This document shows, piece by piece, positions 57,694 through 64,000 of a stretch of DNA of 64,000 nucleotides. Position 1 is the stretch's first letter. Every line of letters begins with the position of its first letter. The DNA lies in contig JANMDV010000057.1 in the NCBI GenBank assembly GCA_031376485.1, positions 1 through 64,000 of the forward strand, given 5' to 3'. The stretch is from CALMEC01 sp031376485 (GTDB taxonomy: Bacteria; Actinomycetota; Thermoleophilia; Miltoncostaeales; Miltoncostaeaceae). Under the pieces are notes generated by a model that did not search any database, was not told the DNA's origin, and saw nothing but the letters and a program-made list of their open reading frames with translations. The translations under genes and the position numbers were made by a program.

Positions 57694-58790
57694 AGTCACG
57701 CATCGCACTCATCGCCCTGGCCACCGCATGTGTCGGAGCGAGTGTCGGCCCGGCATCCGCCGCACGAAGCCAGCGACTCGTCAGCGGGTGGCCGACGGTA
57801 TCGCTCGCGCTCTCCGGCAAGAACGTCGTGCTGGCCACGTCGACCGCACCGGTGATCCGGCCCGGGGGCTTCACGGTATTCCGGACGGACACGGTCCGCC
57901 TCGTGTTGAACGGGGACAAACTGACGGGGCGCTCGGTGGAGGACATCATCCTCCGCACAAGCGCCGGACGCACGAGCGCAGGCCCCATCGCCGGCGATTC
58001 GACCGGCCGCTACGTGATCATCGCGACCGGGGCCAACTTTCCGCCGCAGGTCGTGTTCTGTTGCACCAGCGAGCCACGTGATCTGCCCCTCGAAGCCGAT
58101 GGGCGGGTCAACGGGCCGCGCGCCATCGCCGCAACGCTCGACGGGCCCGTCGCCCGATACGTGATGCGCACGGCCGGCGGCACCCACACGCTCGTCAGCT
58201 ACACCGTCTCGGACCGTCCCGGCCAACCGTTCACCCAACGACTCGCGGGGCCATTGTCCGGCGACGCCCCGTCACTCGTCGCGATGGCACCGGGAATCGT
58301 GGCGACCGTCGACGCCGCAAGCGGCCGCACGATCCATCTTCGCACGACCTCCCCGGGCGCCTACGAGTTGTTCGGCGGGCAGATCCTGCCGCCACAACCC
58401 GGCGTGATCACCCGACTGCACCTGACCCGGTCGATGGCCGTTGCGCTCGTACGCACCGCCGCCGGATTCGAGTTGGTCCGCCACGACGCGCCCACATGGC
58501 AACGGACCGTGATCTGGCGTGGAACGCGCGCGCCTGAACTGTCCGCGGTCGGTGACCGCACCGTCGTCTTCACCACCGGCGTCGTCGTGCGTCAGAGCGT
58601 GCCCGGCCGCACACGCGAGCTCGTGCGACTGCGCGGCAAGCTCGTGGCCCTCGCAACCGACGGGCGGCGGGTGGCGGTCGCAGAGCGCCGTATCGTGACC
58701 GTTCGCCGCGCCAAGGCCCGCAAAACCGCGATCGTCGTCGCGTCGGTGCTGCAACCCCCTGGGGTCTACTCACTGGGAGGTGGATCGTGA
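57690..58790 (+). CDS. Secreted protein with probable CTG start
   Basis: A 366-residue exported protein. Read from CTG 57690 it has an ideal signal peptide (KSRIALIALATACVGASVG, then PASA cleavage). That CTG lies 7 nt after GGAGG (57679-57683 within AACGGAGGATC) and overlaps the previous stop as CTGA, the same geometry as the ATGA and GTGA junctions here. The next in-frame ATG-type start (57828) would cut off the signal. The mature part is beta-rich with repeated turns (GNRTVVFTTG-like strands), perhaps a propeller. Function unknown. Confidence 0.72.
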   Translation: MKSRIALIALATACVGASVGPASAARSQRLVSGWPTVSLALSGKNVVLATSTAPVIRPGGFTVFRTDTVRLVLNGDKLTGRSVEDIILRTSAGRTSAGPIAGDSTGRYVIIATGANFPPQVVFCCTSEPRDLPLEADGRVNGPRAIAATLDGPVARYVMRTAGGTHTLVSYTVSDRPGQPFTQRLAGPLSGDAPSLVAMAPGIVATVDAASGRTIHLRTTSPGAYELFGGQILPPQPGVITRLHLTRSMAVALVRTAAGFELVRHDAPTWQRTVIWRGTRAPELSAVGDRTVVFTTGVVVRQSVPGRTRELVRLRGKLVALATDGRRVAVAERRIVTVRRAKARKTAIVVASVLQPPGVYSLGGGS

Positions 58791-59929
58791 CGCACATCCT
58801 GACCCTGTTCGCCCTCCTGGTTGTGTGGGCGACGCCTGCGATCGGCGCTCCCGTGGTGGCAATCGAGGATGACCTGGTTTTCCACCTGACCGACCCGGCC
58901 CAGATCGACACCCGGACGGATCTGATCGCATCGACGGGCGTCAAGTACACACGCCTGGGACTCGACTGGAACCATGTCGCGCCCACCCGGCCAGCGAACC
59001 CCGACGACCCGGCCGACCCGGCCTACGATTGGTCGCGGTATGACCGGATGATCACCAACTTTCGCCGGAGTGGGATCGGCACGATGGTCACGCTCAACGG
59101 CACGCCGCCGTGGGCATCGACCAGCGGCAAATGGAACGCGTCGCCGCGCATCGCCGACGGAGCCGCGTTCGCAGGAGCCGTCGCCCGCCGCTACAACGGC
59201 TCCTACCCTGCCCCCGCAGGCGGAACGCTGCCGGCCATCAAGACGATCAGCGTCCGCAACGAGCCCAACATCTATCTGTTCACCACGCCGCAGTGCGCGC
59301 GGGTGGGCAACCGCTGGGTGCCGGTGTCACCCACGTTCTATGCGGCACTGCTGACGGCCTCCGAGCCCAAAATCCGCTCGGCGAATCCCGATGTCCTCAT
59401 CGTGGCGGGCGAGACCGGGTCGACCAAGGAGGAGTCGGGCGGGTGCAAGAACGCGATCACGACGATCGGGACATTCGAGTTCACCCGACTGCTCCACAAG
59501 CAGTTGGGCGGCGGGCGCGACATGCCGTTCGACATGTGGGCGCAGCACCTGTACCCCGTGGGACCGCCCGACCGCGCGGCGTTCTTTCCATCGTGGCGCA
59601 GCCTGCCCGGTCTGACGAAGCTGCTCAACAAGATGCACCCGACCAACCGGATGCCCCTCATCATCTCCGAGACCGGGTACACCACGAGCTACTCGCCGTA
59701 CCACCGGTACTTCGCGTCGGAGGCCCAGCAGGCCAAGTGGGTCGACCTGACGTACAAGGTCGCTGCCCAGAACGCGCAGGTCGAGTTGGTCGTGTGGTTC
59801 AACATGCAGGATCACCGCAACTGGCCCGCCGGGCTCTTTCGTGCCGACCTGTCCAAGAAGCCGTCGTTCAGCCGGTTTCGCGCCTTGGCGACACGAACGC
59901 CACTCTCCGCGAAATGGGCCTTGCCGTAG
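58787..59929 (+). CDS. Secreted GH39-like glycoside hydrolase
   Basis: A 380-residue protein with a signal peptide (about 1-20) and a clan GH-A barrel. The acid/base Glu159 lies in SVRNEPNIYL, the nucleophile Glu295 in LIISETGYTT, and substrate-site residues in MWAQHLYP. It is a paralogue of the protein at 26875-28008 but keeps both catalytic Glu. It probably cleaves a cell-wall or capsule polysaccharide. GTG 58787 overlaps the previous stop (GTGA). A hairpin terminator follows at 59977. Confidence 0.85.
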   Translation: MTHILTLFALLVVWATPAIGAPVVAIEDDLVFHLTDPAQIDTRTDLIASTGVKYTRLGLDWNHVAPTRPANPDDPADPAYDWSRYDRMITNFRRSGIGTMVTLNGTPPWASTSGKWNASPRIADGAAFAGAVARRYNGSYPAPAGGTLPAIKTISVRNEPNIYLFTTPQCARVGNRWVPVSPTFYAALLTASEPKIRSANPDVLIVAGETGSTKEESGGCKNAITTIGTFEFTRLLHKQLGGGRDMPFDMWAQHLYPVGPPDRAAFFPSWRSLPGLTKLLNKMHPTNRMPLIISETGYTTSYSPYHRYFASEAQQAKWVDLTYKVAAQNAQVELVVWFNMQDHRNWPAGLFRADLSKKPSFSRFRALATRTPLSAKWALP

Positions 59930-59976
59930 CGGTGGTTCAGGTGGATCTCGGTGGTGGACGTCGAAGAGGTACGCCG

Positions 59977-60000
59977 GGTGACGACCGACTGGTCGTCACC
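59977..60000 (+). terminator. Hairpin terminator after the GH39-like gene
   Basis: A perfect 10-bp stem, GGTGACGACC, GACT loop, GGTCGTCACC, 48 bp after the stop and directly upstream of a TACCCT box (60004-60009) for the next operon. Confidence 0.7.
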
Positions 60001-60020
60001 ACGTACCCTCCCCACCTGAC

Positions 60021-61079
60021 GTGAGCGACGTTCCCGCGATCCACACGAGCGACCCGGCCGGCCCTGTCCGCGCTCGACGCCTGGTGGCCGTCGGGCTCGT
60101 CGTGCTGTTCGCGGTGGGACTCGCGGTGTTCTTGGCACCGTTCGCGTTTCCGACCCCGCCACCCATCGTGACGCGGTTCCAGACCACCAAGCAGTTCAGC
60201 CCAACGGGCGACGGCACCCGCGAGATCGCGCGTATCGCGATCAGGTTGAGCCAGCCGAGCCTCGTCGACATCCAGATCCGCGACCGCGATGACACGCTCG
60301 TCAAGGGACTCATCTCAGAGCGACGCCCGACCGGCATCGTGTCGTTGGACTGGGACGGCACGAATGACCAGGGACAACCCGCGTCCGACGGTCGGTACAA
60401 GGTGGTGTTGCGCGCGCGGGGGCCGGGGGGCAAGAAGTTCAACAGAAGCCGTTCGGTCGTTCTGGACCGCCAGGCGCCGCCGCTTGGCACGCTGTCGGTG
60501 CAGTCCGCCGCGTTGGCCGGACCCGGCGCCGGCGAATGTCGCGTCGCCGCCACCGCGCTCGACCGCGGCACGATCGGCATCGAGGTGCTCCGCGCCGCCG
60601 GAACACCCGCGATCGCACGATTCGGACCCAAGAACGTGAGCGCGGGCGAGACGACGCTGTGGGACTGGGACGGCAAGGCCGCCGACGGGACCGCCACCAC
60701 CCCGGGTCTCTACGTGGTGCGCGCGTTCCTCGCCGACGCGCCGGGCAACCGCTCGGAACAGTCCGCGACCTGTTGGGTCGGTCATCTGATCGGCACCCTG
60801 GCCCCGCCGCGACCGAAGCTCGGCACCCGGGCGCGCGTCCTGCTGCGCCGGCCCGACGGGTCGCGGATCGCGCCGTCGACCCGAGTGCGACTCGCGGTGT
60901 TCCGGCGCATCGGCGATCCGGGCAGCGCACGCCAGGTGCTGGGAGCGCCCGTCGGCGCACAGGCGAGCGGGCGCGCCGGATCCGTGCGCATCCAGCTTCC
61001 CCGCAAGATCCCCGCGGCTGACCTCTGGGTCGTCGCGACCACCGACACCGGCCGGGCGTTGATCCCGCTGCGACCATGA
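60021..61079 (+). CDS. Membrane-anchored protein with FlgD-Ig-like domains
   Basis: A 352-residue protein with one TM helix (about 20-43) and an extracytoplasmic part of two FlgD/FlgL-type Ig-like domains. The first has FSPTGDGTREIARIAIRLSQ, LDWDGTNDQGQPASDGRYKVVL; the second LWDWDGKAADGTATTPGLYVVRAF. Such WDG...G.Y.v modules occur in surface proteins that assemble on envelope structures. A beta-rich C-terminus follows. GTG 60021 is used. Its stop overlaps the ligase gene (ATGA), linking it to polysaccharide assembly. Confidence 0.8.
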   Translation: MSDVPAIHTSDPAGPVRARRLVAVGLVVLFAVGLAVFLAPFAFPTPPPIVTRFQTTKQFSPTGDGTREIARIAIRLSQPSLVDIQIRDRDDTLVKGLISERRPTGIVSLDWDGTNDQGQPASDGRYKVVLRARGPGGKKFNRSRSVVLDRQAPPLGTLSVQSAALAGPGAGECRVAATALDRGTIGIEVLRAAGTPAIARFGPKNVSAGETTLWDWDGKAADGTATTPGLYVVRAFLADAPGNRSEQSATCWVGHLIGTLAPPRPKLGTRARVLLRRPDGSRIAPSTRVRLAVFRRIGDPGSARQVLGAPVGAQASGRAGSVRIQLPRKIPAADLWVVATTDTGRALIPLRP

Positions 61080-62644
61080 CCACGGTCGAGTCGTTCCAGG
61101 CCGTCGCCGCGATCGGCGCCGCCGCGGGCGTGCTGGGGTTGTTGATCCCCGCACGGGGACGCACCTCGACCGGCGCGCGGATCGCAGGGGCCCTGGCGAT
61201 GACGATCGCATCGTGGCTTCTGCTCGTCGGAAGCCTCGTCTCCAGAAGCGATCTGACCAGATTGACGGATCGGCTCGACTCACCGGCGCGGCTCGGCGCG
61301 GCCACCGTCGCGGTGATCGTCGTGCTGGCCGTGACGGTGGTCCTGGCGCGCCTGTGCATCCGTCGCCCGGTGGTGTGGCTGGTGCTGGTCGCAGTGGCGC
61401 TCCCCATCCGCATCCCCGTGTCGCTCGGCAGCGACCGGGGCGGCAACCTGCTCCTGCCGCTGTACTGGGTCATCGTCATCGGTATCGTGGCATGGGCGTG
61501 GGGCCGGACTCGCGGGACGCTGCGCGAGGCCATCGATCGCCGCTCCGCCCTCGACATCCCGATCGCCGCGTTCACCGCGTTCTCAGTCGTGTCGATCTGG
61601 TGGAGCGCCGACATGCAGGAGGGCACCGTCAAGGCGGTGTTCTTCTACATCCCGTTCGTCATCCTGTATCGCCTCGTGGTCAACTGGTGGCCCCTCGCGA
61701 CTCGGCCCATGCGTGCAGTGGTCTTCACCACGCTGGGGATGGCCGTCGCCGTCGCCGCCGTCGCAGTCGGCCAGTTCGCGACGAGCACGATCTGGTGGAA
61801 CGACACCCTGAAGCAGGGCAACGTCTACAACCGCTTTTTTCGCGCGAACGGCATCTTCTATGACCCCAACATCCTGGGGCGCTACCTGATGCTGGCGCTC
61901 GTCGTGACCGCGGCGTACGCGGTGGTCGCCAACCGCAGCCGGCAGCTCGCCGTCCTCGGACTGGTCGCCGGGGTCGTGGCCGCAGGAGTCGTCGTCACGT
62001 TCTCACGCTCGAGCGCGTTGGGACTGATGGTGGCGGTGACGTTGCTCGCCTTCCGCGCGTTCGGCTGGCGGCGGACGCTCCTGGTCGGGGCGAGCGCCCT
62101 CGTTCTCGTCGGCGGTCCGGCGATCGCCTTCAACGCCAACGTCCGCGACAAGGCGACATCACTTGAGCGCCTCGCGAGCACCGGCGAGGGCCGGCTGCGC
62201 CTGGTCGAAGGCGGCATCGAGCTGTGGAAGACCGCGCCCGTGGCCGGTGTCGGTCTGGGCGCCTTCTCGCAGGAGTACCGCAGCACGGTTCCACGCAAGG
62301 AGGCGGTCAGGACCCGGGTGTTCATTTCGCACACTGCGCCTGTCACCACGTTGGCGGAGCTCGGCGTGATCGGGTTTGCCCTGTTCCTGGTGCTCCTGGG
62401 CGTCGGCACCACCGTGCTGTGGCGCGGGTCGCGTCAGACTCCCGGCGAGGGCGGATGGGCACAGTGGACGATCATGGCGATCCTCGTCGCAATCGTGGTA
62501 CACAGCCTGCTCTACTCCGCGCTCTTCGAGGACCCGTACGTGTGGACCCTCGCCGCCATCGGGGTCGCGCTCGGCGCCGCACAGAACGCGGAGGCGCGGC
62601 AAGCGACCCGTGCGCTGCCCGCGGTCGCAGCCACGACCGGCTGA
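61076..62644 (+). CDS. O-antigen ligase/polymerase-like membrane protein (Wzy/WaaL)
   Basis: A 522-residue protein with about twelve TM helices and a large exported loop late in the chain. The loop holds GEGRLRLVEGGIELWKTAPVAGVGLGAFSQEY and ISHTAPVTTLAELGVIG, the R/E/H pattern of the Wzy_C (PF04932-type) domain. Family members polymerise or attach lipid-linked oligosaccharides at the outer face of the membrane. It is flanked by an Ig-domain protein and a GT4 glycosyltransferase. Confidence 0.88.
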   Translation: MTTVESFQAVAAIGAAAGVLGLLIPARGRTSTGARIAGALAMTIASWLLLVGSLVSRSDLTRLTDRLDSPARLGAATVAVIVVLAVTVVLARLCIRRPVVWLVLVAVALPIRIPVSLGSDRGGNLLLPLYWVIVIGIVAWAWGRTRGTLREAIDRRSALDIPIAAFTAFSVVSIWWSADMQEGTVKAVFFYIPFVILYRLVVNWWPLATRPMRAVVFTTLGMAVAVAAVAVGQFATSTIWWNDTLKQGNVYNRFFRANGIFYDPNILGRYLMLALVVTAAYAVVANRSRQLAVLGLVAGVVAAGVVVTFSRSSALGLMVAVTLLAFRAFGWRRTLLVGASALVLVGGPAIAFNANVRDKATSLERLASTGEGRLRLVEGGIELWKTAPVAGVGLGAFSQEYRSTVPRKEAVRTRVFISHTAPVTTLAELGVIGFALFLVLLGVGTTVLWRGSRQTPGEGGWAQWTIMAILVAIVVHSLLYSALFEDPYVWTLAAIGVALGAAQNAEARQATRALPAVAATTG

Positions 62645-62651
62645 AGCGCGC

Positions 62652-63734
62652 ATGATGACCGGCAGCGATCCCCTGCGCATCCTGTGCCTCAGCAACATGT
62701 ACCCGGGACCCACCGATCCCGATTACGGCGCCTTCGTCGAGGTCATGTGCGACGCGATCGAACGGGGGGGCCACCACGTCGAGCGCGTCGTCATCGACAC
62801 CCGCGCCCGCGGGCCGCTGCACACACCGGCCAAGTACACCGGACTCGCTGCCCGCGCTCTCGGCCGAACGCGCCGCGCCGACGTCATCTACGCGCACTAC
62901 CTCTTCCCAACGGGTGCAATCGCCGCGGCGAGCGGTCGCCTGTTCGGCCGGCCGTGGGTCATCACCGCCCACGGTCGCGATGTCCGTAACCTGCAGAGCC
63001 CGCGGCTTCGTGCGCTGACGGCGCCGGCTGTGCGGGGCGCTTCGGCGATCATCGCCGTCAGCGCCTACCTGGCAGAGGAGCTTCGCGCATCGGGACTGCA
63101 GCTTCCTGCAGTCCACGTCGCCAACATGGGTGTCGACCTCGAGCGCTTCCGGCCGGCGGATCGCGCCGCGGCACGGGCACGACTGGGCTTGGGATCGGGA
63201 CCGCTGGTGCTCGCGGTGGGGGGACTGACCGAGCGCAAGAACCCGCTCCGACTGCTGCAGGCCTTCCAACTGGTCCGCCGCACACATCCCGACGCAACCT
63301 TGGTCGTGGTGGGCGACGGCCCGCTGGCCGGAGCGATCCGCGCGGGCGGAGTGCGCCACGGCCTGGGCGGCGCGGTCCTGATGCCGGGAGCGGTCCCGAA
63401 CTCCGCGATCGCCGAATGGATGGCCGCGTCGGACGTCCTGGCGTTGCCGAGCCTGGTCGAGCCGCTGGGCGTCGTCGCGCTCGAGGCGCTCGCGAGCGGC
63501 CGTCCCGTCGTTGCCACACGGGTCGGCGGCGTCGTCGAGGTGGTCGGCCAGGGCGGTGTCACAGTCGACCCGCTCGACCCCGCCGCGATCGCGGACGGCC
63601 TGCTCCGCATGATTGCCAGGCCTCCCTCGCCCGCCGTATGCCGAACCGCGGCCGAACGCCACGGCGTCGACCGTCAGGCCGCGCGGGTCGTCTCGGTGCT
63701 GCAGGCGGCAGTCACCGGGCCCGTGCCGGAATAA
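62652..63734 (+). CDS. GT4 glycosyltransferase
   Basis: A 360-residue GT-B enzyme. The N-terminal domain has ILCLSNMYPGPTDPDYGAFV and VIYAHYLFPTGAIA. The linker-proximal nucleotide-sugar site has VGGLTERKNPLRLLQAF, VVVGDGPLAGAI, and the EX7E motif PSLVEPLGVVALEALASG. It likely adds a sugar to the glycan handled by the ligase upstream. ATG 62652 (another ATG at 62655) is 7 bp after the previous stop. The TAA stop forms one border of repeat copy H. Confidence 0.92.
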   Translation: MMTGSDPLRILCLSNMYPGPTDPDYGAFVEVMCDAIERGGHHVERVVIDTRARGPLHTPAKYTGLAARALGRTRRADVIYAHYLFPTGAIAAASGRLFGRPWVITAHGRDVRNLQSPRLRALTAPAVRGASAIIAVSAYLAEELRASGLQLPAVHVANMGVDLERFRPADRAAARARLGLGSGPLVLAVGGLTERKNPLRLLQAFQLVRRTHPDATLVVVGDGPLAGAIRAGGVRHGLGGAVLMPGAVPNSAIAEWMAASDVLALPSLVEPLGVVALEALASGRPVVATRVGGVVEVVGQGGVTVDPLDPAAIADGLLRMIARPPSPAVCRTAAERHGVDRQAARVVSVLQAAVTGPVPE

Positions 63735-63897
63735 GGGTTCGCGCAAAATTAACTGCTGTGCCGGATGGCGAGCGAAAACCGAGTGAGACGGTGGTGGCGA
63801 GCCTCGCCGCTACTGGTGGTAACGGCGATCTCGCCAGTGCCGTAGTGCGACGGTTTGCAGCCGCCGAACGGTGAGGTAGTCATGACACAGGCCCTAA
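63732..63897 (+). repeat. Dispersed hairpin repeat, copy H (intact, TAA flanked)
   Basis: A 160-bp element lying between two TAA triplets, the first being the GT4 stop codon. The left end is of the GGGTTCGCGCAAAA type and the right end of the GTCATGACACAGGCCC type, so the two ends come from different sub-families. The central hairpin matches that of copy B2. Confidence 0.88.
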
Positions 63898-64000
63898 GGG
63901 ATCGCCCAGTCGTTTCTGCGTGGTCCCGTACTTCTCACGAAGGAGACCGAGCGGGAGTTCTGGAACAGAATCTACGAAGCGGAGTTCGGCGCATCCGTCA
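63898..64000. repeat. Remnants of further repeat ends at the window edge
   Basis: CAGTCGTTTCTGCGTGGT near 63909-63926 matches the right end of copy A. ACCGAGCGGGAGTTCTG near 63946-63962 matches the right ends of copies C and G. The order is scrambled, so this looks like a patchwork of decayed copies. The last 30 bases may begin another gene, but nothing can be assigned. Confidence 0.5.

Overview
The window is about 64 kb of GC-rich, gene-dense DNA from an actinobacterium. GAF/ANTAR proteins, an OmpR/HisKA two-component pair, a SARP/BTAD-type AAA regulator, two luciferase-like (F420/FMN-type) oxidoreductases, DUF2079 and GT87 membrane proteins and GTG starts all point that way. A deep-branching group such as Thermoleophilia/Solirubrobacterales is my inference, not something the sequence proves. 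There is no rRNA, tRNA, CRISPR array, transposase, integrase or phage gene. Most genes sit in operons whose members overlap by ATGA, GTGA or TGATG.

Layout. 1-6.5 kb: a truncated GAF protein, a GAF-ANTAR protein, a STAS protein, glycerate kinase, an SDR and a response regulator/histidine kinase pair. 6.5-11.5 kb: a membrane protein, then an HtrA protease operon with a GNAT, a secreted repeat protein and a GT87-like glycosyltransferase. 12-17.7 kb: 2-oxoacid dehydrogenase E1alpha/E1beta/E2, a methyltransferase and lipB, which makes the lipoyl group that E2 needs. 17.8-21.9 kb: small proteins, a peroxiredoxin, a 46-aa metallothionein-like protein, dodecin, and a nitrilase/CoA-transferase/SnoaL operon. 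22-25.8 kb: the large AAA regulator and an SRPBCC protein. 25.8-31.7 kb: two MFS transporters, a luciferase-like enzyme, a degenerate glycosidase-fold protein and rlmN. 32.7-34.5 kb: trxB-trxA-zinc ribbon-CsoR family repressor behind a palindromic operator. 35.3-50 kb: class A PBP, polytopic membrane proteins, endonuclease/phosphatase and threonine aldolase-like enzymes, a flippase/DUF2079 pair, L,D-transpeptidase, GT2 and moeA. 50-55.4 kb: a TetR regulator, an inactive-looking M28-like membrane protein, otsA, moaC and a MogA/MoaB protein. 55.4-63.7 kb: a lipoprotein, a luciferase-like enzyme, secreted proteins, an O-antigen-ligase-like protein and a GT4 glycosyltransferase, which look like an envelope or exopolysaccharide locus.

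The most unusual content is not a gene. About ten copies of a 90-170 bp dispersed repeat with terminal inverted repeats are spread through the window (about 1.9, 15.7, 16.7, 16.9, 17.7, 18.8, 21.9, 32.6, 46.6, 63.7 and 63.9 kb). They look like a non-autonomous MITE-type family inserted at TAA/TTA. Because such trinucleotides are rare in this DNA outside stop codons, most copies abut a stop codon. The centre is a long hairpin whose arms show compensatory changes between copies. One copy seems to supply the -35 box of lipB, and another has replaced the 5' end of a substrate-binding-protein gene. Other notable points are leaderless promoters at many operon heads, a CTG start codon, a CsoR-family repressor with a Cys-Arg-Cys instead of Cys-His-Cys sensor site, and several probable pseudoenzymes.
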